From Thinopyrum elongatum (lineage: Eukaryota; Streptophyta; Magnoliopsida; Poales; Poaceae): a stretch of 64,000 nt of DNA. The stretch's first letter is position 1. Each line of letters begins with the position of its first letter. Below the pieces are notes generated by a model. It had not been told where the DNA came from. It was given only the letters and a program-made list of their open reading frames with translations, and did not search any database. Location of the stretch: assembly GCA_011799875.1 (NCBI GenBank), contig CM022303.1, positions 218,518,255 through 218,582,254 on the forward strand. The letters run 5' to 3'. The translations under genes were made by a program, and so were the position numbers. Below are positions 46,017-58,130 of this stretch, one piece after another.

Positions 46017-47250
46017 TGTTGGTGCAATGATAGGCCCCTTATGTTTTGGAGTTTGTTGACATAAACAGTTTGGGACTTATGTGTTTGCTAGTGCACATAG
46101 AGTAATAGGTCCCTGGAGTAATCGAGGAGTTTGATGAAAACAATGAAGATAATCTCCCTGCGTAGCAGCGAATCACCGAAGATAAAGCTAACAAGAGTGA
46201 CCCCTAAAAATTGCTGAAGTCTAAGCAATTGGTGAGGTGATTGTTCGAAGCAAATGACTGCGCTCGAGGAAGAATGAAGACGAAGTGAAGACATAGCATT
46301 TATTTCATTGTTCTTCTTCTTTCATTGAGTCATATGACCACCGTACTATTAAGAGGGGTATAGCGTTTCGAAGCTTTGATTCTCTGATGCTAAACCCAAA
46401 CCTATGAAAGCTGTGAGTGAAATCTCTTTGTGTTCCGAGCAAATACTTGCCAGCAAGAGACTGTGATCTTCTTCACTGCGAGAGATTTGCCTCGGACCGA
46501 GGAGTTTGCATTACTTGTTTCTCAAGTAATTTTACCGTTGCTCCAAAATCCGGCCGTTGTGAATGTGTCGGTTGGCCATTGGCTGGACCCAGTGTCCAAA
46601 ATGGTCATTTCCCATCTGGGAAGGCTGCGGCTATAAATAGCCACCCCGCGCCGGCTTTGTCCGGTGGCTACTCCATTTGATTCTGAGAAGATTGTTGAGC
46701 AGCCCCCTCTCTGAGCGATTTGAGTTTAAAATTCACCGAGAGAAAAACCCTAGAGCCGAAGAATGAGATAGTGGTTCAACATCACTGGAATCTAAGTTTA
46801 GACGCTCCGCCTATTACTCTTGAGAGCTGCAAAGTCTCTAGACAGTTAGGTGTCAATTTCTTCAGAGACCAAGAGTGATTGTGGTTCTCGAAGAAGAAGT
46901 CTGTAAAGGTTTGGAGATCGCCTTCAAGTATCTACCATGAGTTATTGGCATCGGTTGACGAATTGATTGTCGAGGAGAATAGGGTGAAGAGAGTTTATCT
47001 TCCGTGTTAAGTCACAGCCCCTCCAACCAGACATAGTTCTTGTGCAGAAGGACGAACTGGTCGAACAAATACCTTGTCACCATCGAGCATCTATGGTCAC
47101 CTCTGTTACTCAAGTTTACCTTCAATGCATTATATTCATGTATTTTACTTCGATGCATGCTTTAGTTTCCCTTCGGTTATCTGTTGTAGTTCATCTTAGT
47201 CTGTTTATTGTTTATTTCGCTGCTGGGTGTATACATACTTCGTTCCTACA
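46017..47250 (+). repeat. LTR2 of the Copia array (1234 bp)
   Basis: Homologous to LTR1. It ends atacttcgttcctaca and lacks about 60 bp near the 3' end relative to LTR1. A TATAAATA box is at 46632-46639. Confidence 0.92.
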
Positions 47251-47439
47251 GAGAGGCACTGCCAGTGGAGTTTGAAGCAAATCATTACAAGTATACCAGG
47301 AGAGATTGTCTAGTAAATGGGTATATCCTAAATGGACCATATTTGTGAAGCCAATAGAGAAACCCCAAGATAACAAGAGAGGCTACTTTGTGAAGGCTAA
47401 AGCAAATGCTGGGAAGGATGTGGAGCGGCCATTGTGGTA
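47251..47439 (+). pseudogene. PIF/Harbinger transposase fragment
   Basis: Two frames together resemble the C-terminal part of plant PIF/Harbinger transposases. First comes LPVEFEANHYKYTRRD..., the place of the family's 'Y-T-x-G-Y-Y-L-A-D-G' stretch. After a one-base shift comes YPKWTIFVKPIEKPQDNKRG and GKDVERPLW, matching the conserved 'YPKW..FVK.I..P....' and 'KDVER(A)FG' blocks. It is cut on the left by the Copia LTR and on the right by the Gypsy LTR, and is the oldest visible layer at this spot. Confidence 0.65.
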
Positions 47440-48953
47440 TGATGACCCACAAGTATAGGGGATCAATCGTAGTCCTTTCGATAAGTAAGAGTATCAAACC
47501 CAACGAGGAGCAGAAGGAAATGACAAGCGGTTTTCAGCAAGGTATTTTCTGCAGGCACTAAAACTATCGGTAAATAGTTTGATAGCAAGGCAATTTGTAA
47601 CGAGCAAATAATAGTAATGGTAACAAAGGTGCAGCAAGGTAGCCCAATCCTTTTGGTACAAAAGGACAGGACATAAAGGTCTCTTATAATAAGCAAAGCG
47701 TTCTTGAGGGCACACGGGAATTTCATCTAGTCACTTTCAACATGTTTATTTGATTCGCGTTCACTACTTTGATAATTTGATATGTGGGTGGACCAGTGCT
47801 TGGGTGCTGTTCTTACTTGAAAAAGCCTCCCACTTATGATTACACCCTCTCACAAGCATCCGCAACTACGAAAGAAGAATTAAGATAAATCTAACCATAC
47901 CATGAAACATATGGATCCAAACCAGCCACTTACGGAATAGCGCATAAACTAGGGTTTAAGCTTCTGTCACTCTAGCAACCCATCATCTAATAACTACTCC
48001 ACAATTCTTTCCCTTAGGCCCAAAGATGGTGAACTGTCATGTAATCGACGTTGACATAACACCACTAAGGGGAACAACAACATACATATCATCAAAATAT
48101 CAAATGAATACCAAATTCACATGATTACTTATGACAAGACTTCTCCCATGTCCTCAAGAACAAACATAACTACTCACAAAACATAGTCATGCTCAAGATA
48201 AGAGGGGTATTCAATAGCATAGTGGATCTGAACATATGATCTTCCACCAAATAAACCAACAAGCATCAACAACGAGATGTAATCAACACTACTAGCAACC
48301 TACAGGTACCAATCTGAGGTTTTGGGACAAAGATTGAATACAAGAGATGAACTAGGGTTTGAGATGAGATGGTGCTGGTGAAGATGTTGATAAAGATTGG
48401 TCCTCCCGTGATGACAGGATCGTTGGTGATGACGATGGCTTTGATTTCCCCCTCCCGGAGGGAAGTTTCCCCGGCGGAATCGCTCTGCCAGAGAGCAAAA
48501 GTGCTCTTGCCTAGGTTCCGCCTCGAGACGGCGGTGCTTCATCCCGAAACCTTCCTTCTGTTTTTTCTAGGGCAAATGACATCATATAGGAGAAGATGGG
48601 CCCCGAGGCCTGCCAGGGGCGCCACAAGCTCGGGGGCGCGCCTAGGGGGGTGGGGCATGCCTCCTAGGCTTGTGGCTACCTGGTGGGTCCCCCTTTGATA
48701 TTTCTTTCGCCAGTAATTTTAATATATTCCAAAATAATTCTTTGTCAATTTTCAGCTCATTTGGAGATGTTCAGAAAAATGCCTCCGATATAGCCCTTTC
48801 CGGTCTAGAATTCCAGCTGCCGGCAATCTCCCTCTTTATGTGAAACTTGCAAAATAAGAGAGAAAAGGCATAAGAATTGTATCATAAAGTGAAATAATAG
48901 TCCATAATGCAATAAATATCAACATAAAAACATGATGCAAAATGGACGTATAA
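47440..48953 (-). repeat. 3' LTR of the minus-strand Gypsy element (1514 bp)
   Basis: On the plus strand it starts tgatgacccacaagtatagg and ends atggacgtataa (tca expected). It contains the GC-rich stretch ccctcccggagggaag near 48450, which is a palindrome. The limits come from the terminal motifs and the adjacent PPT; the partner LTR is not in the window. Confidence 0.75.
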
Positions 48954-48967
48954 ACTCCCCCATGCTT
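48954..48967 (-). promoter_or_regulatory. PPT of the minus-strand Gypsy element
   Basis: Plus-strand actcccccatgctt reads aagcatgggggagt on the minus strand, next to the LTR. Confidence 0.6.
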
Positions 48968-50119
48968 AGACCTCGCGTGTCCTCAAGCGAAAGCCAAAAT
49001 CGATAATCATGACCACATGTTTAGAGAGAGAGGTGTCGATAAAAATATACGGACATCGAAGCATCATGGTCATTATCATAACATCAGTATATCATCATAA
49101 AACTTCTCATGCTAGTGTAACAATTCATTCACAATCTAAAGTATGGAACATAAACTTTATTGGAAACTAACAAACTGTGTTCTTAGTCATTGAAACAATC
49201 AAAATCCATCACATTTTCAGAAAGAGTCCATGTCAGAGCTTTATTTAGCAAGTTCACATACTCAACCATCATATAGTCTTCTATGATTGCTGACACTCAA
49301 GGCATATTTATAGAGCAAGAAGTCTTAGTCAGACACATAGAAAGATAGGGGCTTGTGGTTTCGCCTCCCAACTTATTTACCTCAAGGGTAATGTCAACAA
49401 TAATAACTCATGATCACCTACATTCAACTAGATATATATGCCTGGATCTATCTACCACATGATGCTTGCCACTAGACAGTACATATAGAGGGATAAGAAT
49501 AAACACTAATGACTCTTGCATAAAAGTAAAATACATAAAAGTAAATGCATGAAAGTAAAAGATAGGCCCTTCGCAGAGGGAAGCACAGGTTGCCATGCAC
49601 TTTTTGTTTTTGGATGCGCAAACTCTTAATGTAAAGGAACCTCACTTTATATTGCCCCTTGTGATAGCAACCTTTATTATGAAGTCTATCGCTTTTATTT
49701 ATTCAACTTCACAAGACCGTACAAAGCTTACTTTCCCTTACAATAAAGAATCATACATATTTATGAGCAATTTTTATTGCTTTTGCACCGATGACAACTT
49801 ACTTGAAGGGTCTTATTCAATCCATAGGTAGATATGGTGGACTCTCATGACATGAAACTGGGTTTAAGGGTTTTTGGATGCACAAGTAGTATCTCTACTT
49901 AGTGCAATTTTTCGGCTAGCAAAAGATCCTAGACAAGCACCACATGTTAGGAGATCCATAACAATATAACTTCTATGTGAATGTAAACAACCATATATAG
50001 TTCGTTACATTGTCTTCCTTGTCCAACATGAACTAATTGATATAGAATATTTGATGGGGGCTCACAATCATAAAAGATGTCCAAGATAGTATATTTATAT
50101 GTGAGACCTCTCTTCCCGT
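48968..50119 (-). other. Non-coding 3' region of the Gypsy element
   Basis: AT-rich sequence with no recognisable domain. It lies between the PPT and the tandem duplication at 50120. Confidence 0.5.
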
Positions 50120-50523
50120 ATTACTTTTTCATGGATTGCACCAATGAGCAATGCTATGTTTGTCAACCTCCAACAAAATTTATCAACTATACTTCTTTTA
50201 TGTGAAGTCATCACTCCCCATGGGAGTAGCATATGACCTTTTTATTCTTTTATTTTTCATTGCTAAAATTGAAACAACAAAGCAAAGCAAAACTCAAACT
50301 ACTCTTTATTATATATCTCGCATTACTTTTTCATGGATTGCACCAATGAGCAATGCTATGTTTGTCAACCTCCAACAAAATTTATCAACTATACTTCTTT
50401 TATGTGAAGTCATTACTCCCCATGGGAGTAGCATATGACCTTTTTATTCTTTTATTTTTCATTGCTAAAATTGAAACAACAAAGCAAAGCAAAACTCAAA
50501 CTACTCTTTATTATATATCTCGC
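50120..50523. repeat. 202-bp tandem duplication
   Basis: The segment beginning attactttttcatggattgc is repeated with a period of 202 bp (atggattgca at 50131 and 50333). The copies are almost identical; I see one difference (catcactccc versus cattactccc), so the duplication is recent. Confidence 0.93.
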
Positions 50524-50720
50524 ACACGATTACATAGATAGATAGATCACTTAGCAAGCACTCGAAAATAGGTCATACTAGAACTTTATTCTTCTAATTC
50601 ATGAAGTAAATAAGGATCAAACTAAGATAGGTAATGAAGATAAAAAGTGATGCTGATACGATAACGGGGCACGTCCCCCAAGCTTGGCACAAGCCAAGGG
50701 GAGTGCCCATACCCGTGTAC

Positions 50721-51302
50721 TCAAGTCTCCTTCTTTGGTGATGATGGTGATGATGAAGTAATAGGCTTGCCCTTCACAATGCTCATGAGTATCTCCCTCA
50801 AACTCTGAATTTCCCGGAGAACATGATGAATTGACTCAGTATTATTTTCCACCTCAGCCATGATATGTTTATTCTCCGATCCCCAAGATTTTGTTCCTAC
50901 ATCACTTTCTCTTGGACGGGATATGTCCCAATTGGATGGCATGTGCATACGAGGAGTATTTTCAATCCCATAATTGTGAACCAAATTATAAAAATTGTTT
51001 CGATATAAACTGTGTAAGGGCCTCCTAGGGGGAAGTCCTTCGTGTACCTCTTGGCCTTCATGGTTGCTTGTAATCCTTATTGCTTGACTGGGATTCGGGA
51101 TAGTGGAAATGCCAGCCAGAGTGCCTCTCTCCGAAGCCGGAGGGTGGGCCTCAAGCGAATCACCTTCATCTTCCTCCATCGTGAATTCCTCGGCCTCCTC
51201 CCTCCTGACTTCCATCCGCATCAACCAAGCATCGTCTTCCATGTTGTTGGAGGAGGAGGAAGACATGATGCCTGGCCTTGAAAATCTGGCAGAAAACAGC
51301 AT
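50721..51302 (-). CDS. 3' ORF of the Gypsy element, 193 aa, unknown function
   Basis: The frame is open and lies between integrase and PPT, the position of an env-like or additional ORF in Athila-type elements. From residue 13 it reads MSSSSSNNMEDDAWLMRMEV, then an acidic stretch (EEFTMEEDEGDSLEAH), a proline/arginine segment, and a C-terminal helix (SIHHVLREIQSLREILMSIV) before a serine/lysine tail. No signal peptide or transmembrane segment is visible, so an envelope role is unlikely. The true start may be the ATG at residue 13. Confidence 0.5.
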   Translation of the reverse strand: MLFSARFSRPGIMSSSSSNNMEDDAWLMRMEVRREEAEEFTMEEDEGDSLEAHPPASERGTLAGISTIPNPSQAIRITSNHEGQEVHEGLPPRRPLHSLYRNNFYNLVHNYGIENTPRMHMPSNWDISRPRESDVGTKSWGSENKHIMAEVENNTESIHHVLREIQSLREILMSIVKGKPITSSSPSSPKKET

Positions 51303-51609
51303 GAAACAAGAACAGAAGGTATCTCTGCGATACGGTGGTCAAAACCTCGGGAGTATATATAATGAACTTTTTTCGTGCAGGACAAGTAACATGGAAGAAA
51401 AACCGAGTCGGGAAAGTCCAGGAGGGGGCCAGAAGCCTGGAGGGTGCGCCCAGGGGGTGGCCCGCGCCCCTTGGGCTTGTCGCCCCCTTGTGCACTTTTC
51501 AGACTGTTTATTATTTTCCTAACTTTTTAAATATTCCAAAATGGACAGAAGTACTTTTATGGAACTTTTGGAGTCGGTTTACTTACCGTACCACATACCT
51601 ACCCCTTTT

Positions 51610-52344
51610 TCAGGGCTCTGGAGCGTTCCGGAAGGTCTCTCTTATGTGTTCATCCGGTGTCATAGTTTGGATAATATTAGTTTCAACATTAATGGGAGTA
51701 CCTAAGATATAATGTTTCATTCTTTGCCCAATAACCACCTTCGGGTTAGTGCCTTCATCGTTGTTTATCTTGATGACACCGGAACAATAAACTTCTTCAA
51801 CGATATATGGTCCTTCCCATTTAGAGAGAAGCTTTCCCACAAAGAATCTTAAACGAGAGTTGTATAATAAAAATTGATCTCCTATTTTGAATTCCCATTT
51901 TTGGATTCTTTTATCATGCCATCTTTTAACTTTTTCCTTAAATAACTTAGCATTTTCATAAGCATGTGTCCTCCATTCATCTAGAGAACTCATATCAAAT
52001 AACCTCTTTGCACTGGCAAGTTTGAAATCATAGTTAAGTTCTTTGATTGCCCAATATGCTTTACGTTCTAACACAAGAGGTAAATGACATGCTTTTCCAT
52101 ACACCATATTATAAGGGGACATACCCTTGGGATTTTTATAAGCAGTTCTATATGCCCACAATGAATCATCAAGTTTCTTAGACCAATTCCTTCTAGATCT
52201 ATTGAGGGTCTTTTGTAAAATTAATTTTATTTCTCTATTGCTCAATTCAACTTGACCACTAGACTCAAGATGATAAGGTGATGCAATTCAATGGTTGACA
52301 TCATATTTAGCAAGGAGTTTACAGAAAGCACCATGAATAAAATG
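51610..52344 (-). pseudogene. Gypsy integrase, C-terminal part
   Basis: Read on the minus strand from the insertion point of element 2, it contains the end of the catalytic core (SSGQVELSNREIKLILQKTL with the probable catalytic E), then DDSLWAYRTAYKNPKGMSPY and VYGKACHLPLVLE, and the C-terminal KRWHDKRIQ and LRFFVGKLLSKWEGPY motif region. A TGA/TAG-type interruption lies near 52290 between the core fragments (ASPYHLESS context preceded by a stop). The frame ends at 51610. It is inactive because element 2 splits the gene. Confidence 0.85.
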
Positions 52345-52349
52345 TGAAC

Positions 52350-54043
52350 TGCTACTTCTTAAGCTTGCGTTGGTTTTTCCCTTGAAGAGGAAAGGGTGAT
52401 GCAGCAAAGTAGAGATAAGTATTTCCCTCAGTTTGAGAACCAAGGTATCAATCCAGTAGGAGGAACACACAAGTCACCAATGGTTGCACCTACACAAACA
52501 AACAAATACTTGCACCCAACATAACAAAGGGGTTGTCAATCCCTTATAGTTACTTGCAAGGATGAGATCTGATAGAGATAGGTATAAAAGATAAATAAAA
52601 GTGCAAAATAAACTAAAGGTAAATAAATTGCAGCAAGGTATTTTTGGGTTTTTGGTTTTGTAGAGCTGAAAATAATATGATAAAAATACCCGAGGGCCAT
52701 AGTTTTCACTAGAGGCTTCTCTCTTGAAAGAACGCATACAGTGGGTAAAAAAATTACTGTTGAGCAATTGATAGAAAAGCGCAAAGTTATGACGATATCT
52801 AAGGCAATGATCATGAATATAGGCATCACATCCGTGACAAGTAGACCGAGAGAAAGGACGCATACAGTGGGTAAATTTTTTACTGTTGAGCAATTGATAG
52901 AAAAGCGCAAATTTATGACGATATCTAAGGCAATGATCATGAATATAGGCATCACATCCGTGGCAAGTAGACCGACTCCTGCCTGCATCTACTACTATTA
53001 CTCCACATATTGACCGCTATCCAGCATGCATCTATTGTATTAAGTTAACAAGAACGGAGCAACGTCTTAAGCAAGATGACATGATGTAGAGGGATATATC
53101 CAATCAATATGAATAAACCCCACCTTTTTATCCTTAATGGCAACAATACAAATATGTGTAATGTCCCCTTCTGTCACTGGTGAACCCATTACAAAGCACC
53201 TCTCCCATAGCAAAAAAAATCAATCTAGTTGGCCAAACCAAATCAATAGATCGGAGAGAAATACAAATCTATCTTTTTTTGACAAAGCTATCTTAATCAT
53301 GCATAAAAGAATTCAGAGAAGACACAAATAATATTCATAGATAATCTGATCATAAATCCACAATTCATTGGATCTCAACAAACGCACCACAAAAGAAGAT
53401 TACATCGAATATATCTCCAAGAACATCGAGGAGAACATGGTATTGAAGATCAAAGAGAGAGAAGAAGCCATCTAGCTACTAGCTATGGACCCGTAGGTCT
53501 GTGGTAAACTACTCACACATCATCGGAAGGGCAACAAGGTTGATGTAGAGGCCCTCCGTGCTCGAATCCCCCTCCAGCGGAGTACCGGAACAGGTCTCCA
53601 GATGGGATCTCACGAGGACAGAAACTTGCGGCAGCGAAAAAGTATTTTTTTGTGCCCTCTGGTATACGGGGAATATTTGGGTATTTATAGAACAAAGATT
53701 AGGGTTAGACGAGCATTAGGGGGCCCACAAGCCTGGGGGCGCCCCCCATAGGGCGCGCCCTCCGAGCTTGTCACCAACTGGTGGCCCCTCTGACCTCCTC
53801 CCGGAGGTTCCTGGGTGTCTTCTGGTCCAAAAAAATTCTCAAAAACTTTCGTTCTGTTTGGTATTGATTTTCTGTAAAAGGCAAAAACAAGGAAAAAAAT
53901 AGCAACTGGCACTGGGCACTAGGTTAATAGGTTAGTCCCAAAAAATGATATAAAATAGCACAATGATGCATATAAAACATCCAAGATGTATAATATAATA
54001 GCATGGAACAATAAAAAAGTATGGATACGTTGGAGACGTATCA
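52350..54043 (-). repeat. 3' LTR of Gypsy element 2 (1694 bp)
   Basis: It is longer than its partner mainly because of an internal 126-bp tandem duplication. On the minus strand it starts tgatacgtctccaacgtatc. Confidence 0.92.
52732..52983. repeat. 126-bp tandem duplication inside the LTR
   Basis: acgcatacagtgggtaaa occurs at 52732 and 52858, each followed by gttgagcaattgatagaaaa and a gcatcacatccgtg block. The partner LTR has a single copy, so the duplication arose after insertion. Confidence 0.88.
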
Positions 54044-54059
54044 AGCATCCCCAAGCTTA
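54044..54059 (-). promoter_or_regulatory. PPT of Gypsy element 2
   Basis: On the minus strand taagcttggggatgct abuts the 3' LTR, as in element 1. Related motifs recur at about 59935-59950, 59991-60006 and 61229-61245. Confidence 0.6.
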
Positions 54060-55806
54060 ATTCCTGCTCGTCCTCGAGTAGGTAAATGATAAAAATAGAA
54101 TTTTATATGTGGAATGCTACATAACATGTTTATCATGTACTCTTTCTTAATGTGGCATGAATATTCAGATCCATAAGATTCAAAACAAAAGTTTAATATT
54201 TACATAAAAACAATAATACTTCAAGCATACTAAAAAGCAATTGTGTCTTCTCAAAATATCATGGCGAAAGAAAGTTATCCCCACAAAATCATATAATCTT
54301 GTCATGCTCTATCTTCTTAACACAAAATATTTATCATGCACAACCCCGATGACAAGCCAAGTAATTGGTTCATACTTTTTAACGCGCTTCAGCTTTTTCA
54401 ACTCTCACGCAATACATGAGCGTGAGCCATGGATATAGCACTATGGGTGGAATAGAATATGATGGTGGAGGTTGTGTGGAGAAGACAGAAAAGGAGAAAG
54501 TCTCACATTGACGAGGCTAATCAACGGGCTATGGAGATGCCCATCAATTAATGTCAATGCAAGGAATAGGGATTGCCATGTAACGGATGTACTAGAGCTA
54601 TAAGTGTATGAAAGCTCAAAATAAAACTAAGTGGGTGTGCATCCAACTTGCTTGCTCTATAAGTGAAGCACTAGAGCAACTACTAGGGCATTTGAGGAAG
54701 CCCATCATTGGAATATACAAGCTAAGTTCTATAATGAAAATTTTCCACTGGTAATATATGAAAGTGACAAAATAGGAGACTCTCTATCATGAAGAACATG
54801 GTGCTACTCTGAAGCACAAGTGTGGAAAAGGATAGTAACATTGTCCCTTCTCTCTTTTTCTCTTATTTTTTCTTTTTCTCCCTTTTTTTTATTTTGGGCT
54901 CTTTGGGCTCTTTTTTTGGGGGGCTCTTTGGCCACTTTTTTTAGTTAAGTCCGGAGTCTCATCCCGACTTGTGGGGGAATCATAGTCTCCATCATCCTTT
55001 CCTCACATGGGACAATGCTCTAATAATGATGATCATCACACTTTATTTACTTACAACTCAAGAATTACAACTCGATAATAGAACAAAAATATGACTCTAT
55101 ATGAATGCCTCCGGCGGTGTACCGGGATGTGCAATGATCTAGCGTGACATGTATAAAAAATATGAATGGTGGCCAAGCCACAAATACTATGTCAACTATA
55201 TGATCATGCAAAGGAATATGACAATGATGGTATGTGTCATAATAAAACGGAATGGTGGAAGTTGCATGGCAATATATCTCAGAATGGCTATGGAAATGCC
55301 ATAATAGGTAGGTATGGTGGCTGTTTTGAGGAAGATATAAGGAGGTTTATGTGTGAAAGAGTGTATCATATCACGGGGTTTGGATTTACCGGCAAAGTTT
55401 GCACCACAACTCGAGGTGAGTAAGGGCAATTCACGGTACCGAAGAGGCTAGCAAAATACGGAAGGGTGAGAGTGCGTATAATCCGTGGACTCAACATTAG
55501 TCATAAAGAACTCACATACTTATTGCAAAAGTTTATTAGCCCTCGAAGCAAAGTACTACTATGTATGCTCCTAGGGGAATAGATTGGTAGGAAAATACCA
55601 TCGCTTGTCCCCGATCGCCACTCATAAGGAAGACAATAAAAAATAAATCATGATCAACTTCATCACATAACGAGAGACCATACGTGCATGCTTCGGGAAA
55701 TCACAAACCTTAACACAAATATTCTTACTAAACCACAAATATCACTAGCATGACTCTAATATCACCATCTTTATATCTCAAAACAAATGCAAGGAATCAA
55801 ACTTCT
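54060..55806 (-). other. Non-coding 3' internal region of element 2 (left of solo LTR)
   Basis: AT-rich and collinear with 34832-36440 of element 1. A T-run region at 54850-54950 contains repeated ttgggctcttt. No gene is supported; the short frame at 55166-55423 is conserved in position only. Confidence 0.55.
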
Positions 55807-55824
55807 TGTGGCGCCCCCGTGCTC

Positions 55825-55861
55825 GATCGTACACTAATCATGCACGCAAACGTGTACGATC
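55825..55861. other. Inverted repeat near the solo LTR end
   Basis: gatcgtacac and gtgtacgatc form a perfect 10-bp stem around a 17-nt loop. It lies about 18 bp inside the LTR end, in the same relative place as the hairpin at 6226-6276. Confidence 0.7.
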
Positions 55862-58017
55862 AAGATCAGGGACTCACGGGAAGATATCACAACACAACTC
55901 TAAAACATAAATAAGTCATACAAGCATCATAATACAAGCCAGGGGCCACGAGGGCTCGAATACAAATGCTCGATCATAGACGAGTCAGCGGAAGCAACAA
56001 TATCTGAGTACAGACATAGGTTAAACAAGGTGCCATAAGATGGCTAGCACAAACAGGGATACAACAGATCGAACAGGCGCAGGGCCTCCTGCCTGGGATC
56101 CTCCTAACTACTCCTGGTCGTCGGCGTCCTGGACGTAGTAGTAGGCTCCGCCCTGGTGGTAGTAGTCGTCGTAGGTGGCGTCTGGCTCCTGGGCTCCAAC
56201 ATCTGGTTGCGACAACCAGCAAGAAGGGAAAGGGGGAAAGGAGGGGGAAAGCAACCGTGAGTACTCATCCAAAGTACTCGCAAGCAAGGATCTATACTAC
56301 ATATGCATGGTATAAGTGTAAAGAGGCAATATCGGTGGACTGAACTGCAGAATGCCAGAATAAGAGGGGGATAGCTAGTCCTGTCGAAGACTACGCTTCT
56401 GGCAGCCTCCATCTTGAAGCAATAGAAGAGATTAGTTGGAAGTTAACCAAGCAACAACGTATAGCATAATCCTACCCGTCGATCCTCTCATCGCCACCAT
56501 GCGAGAGAGCGACCACCGGGTTATATCTGTCACTTGCAAGGGTGTGTTTTATCAAGTATCCATTTCTAGTTGTCATGAGGTCGGAATACAACTCCGGGTC
56601 GTCCTTTTACCGAGGGACACGGCTATTCGAATAGATAAACTTCCCTGCAGGGGTGCACCACATATTCCCCAACACGCTCGATCCCCTTTGGCCGGACACA
56701 CTTTCCTGGGTCATGCCCGGCCTCGGAAGATCCACACGTCGCAGCCCCACCTAGGCTCAACAGAGAGGTCAGCACGCCGGACTAATCCTAGGCACTCTGG
56801 GGTCTGGGCCCATCGCCCAGTGCGCTCCTGCACGTTGCGTACGCGGCCGCGAGCAGACCTAGCAACCCACACGATCACGGCGGTTACGTTATCGCGGTCC
56901 AACACGGCGCGCGCCGCTCAGTTGCTGACGTCAAGAAGGCTTCAGCTGATACCACGACGCCGGGATACCCATAACTACTCCCGCGTAGTTGGTTAGTGCG
57001 TATAGGCCAGTGGCCAGACTCAGATCAAATATCCAATCTCGTTAAACATGTTATTATGAGATCACCGCGGACGACGACCAGGGCCAGGCCCACCTCTCTC
57101 CTAGGTGGTCACAACCTGCCCTGCCGCTCCACAACAAAGAGTCACTTAGGGGGCCGTCGAGGAGGCCAATCCTTTCAGCCCCCATTCGTGAATCACCTGC
57201 GGGTGCTCCTCGAGCCGACCCGACTTTAGTATCCATCTGATGTCACATGTAATAAGTAGTATTCATATCCGCAATCGCCACCCATGGCGAGCACGGCCCA
57301 ATAATGTAGCATAGCAGACAGACGAGAATGTAGGGCCACTGATGACAAACTAGCATCCTACACTAGGCATTTAGGATTGCAGGTAAGGTATCAACAACAG
57401 TAGCAACAATGACAGGCTATGCAGCAGAATGGGATTAACCGAAAGCAGTAACAGGCTACACTACTCTAATGCAAGCAGTATAGAGAAGAATAGGCGATAT
57501 CTGGTGATCAAGGGGGGGGCTTGCCTGGTTGCTCTGGCAAGTAGGGGTCGTCAACAACGTAGTCGGTCGGGGCACCAGCAGCTGCGTCGGTCTCGTAGTC
57601 TACCGAAGAGAAGAGGGGGAAGAAACAGTAAACACACGGCAATAATGCAACAGGGATGCATGACATGTCTAAACGCAGGGCCAGGGTGATATACAGCCTA
57701 ACTAAGCGATTTAGTTAATTTAGGAATTTATTCGGATTTATTTAATTAGGGTTGGACACTATTTATTTATCGAAATCGGTCTAATTGTTCAACGTTCTTA
57801 TAGCTGCGGGCATCTGACGGGAATACGAAGGATGTATTCGGGTTCGTATCGTCGTTCTGAGCAAGTTTCATGTATAAAATATTTTGATCGGAGTTACGGT
57901 TTAAAAGATATGATTTTCTAAAGTTTTTATTAATTTCTGAAATTTAAGTAATTATTTAATTCAACATTATCCGAAACAGTGATTGATGACGTCAGCATGA
58001 CATCATGCTGACGTCAG

Positions 58018-58130
58018 CAGTTAATTAAGTTAATTACTAATTACTGTTTAATTAACACTAATTAGTTAATTAGATTAACTAATCAGGATTAATTAACTAA
58101 TTAATTAATTAATTATTTTAATTATTTATT
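58018..58130. repeat. AT-rich ttaattaa-type simple repeat
   Basis: About 110 bp made almost only of ttaattaa / actaatta variants, directly beside the GC-rich leader of the solo LTR. Confidence 0.8.

Larger units (their letters stand above)
17196..47250 (+). mobile_element. Tandem SIRE/Maximus-like Copia array with nested insertions
   Basis: The structure is [3' part of internal region 1]-LTR1-[complete internal region 2]-LTR2. LTR1 (19221-20516) is preceded by a correct polypurine tract and followed by a correct primer-binding site, so it serves as the 3' LTR of the left element and the 5' LTR of the right one. That layout is the product expected from unequal LTR recombination. The order gag, protease, integrase, RT, RNase H places it in Copia. 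The very long extra 3' ORF and large size fit the SIRE lineage (Maximus in Triticeae); the lineage name is inferred. The 5 bp after LTR2 are gagag; the left flank is lost. Confidence 0.8.

Noticed and set aside
50721..51302. Envelope gene for the Gypsy 3' ORF
   Set aside because: The position would fit, but there is no signal peptide, transmembrane segment or cysteine pattern.
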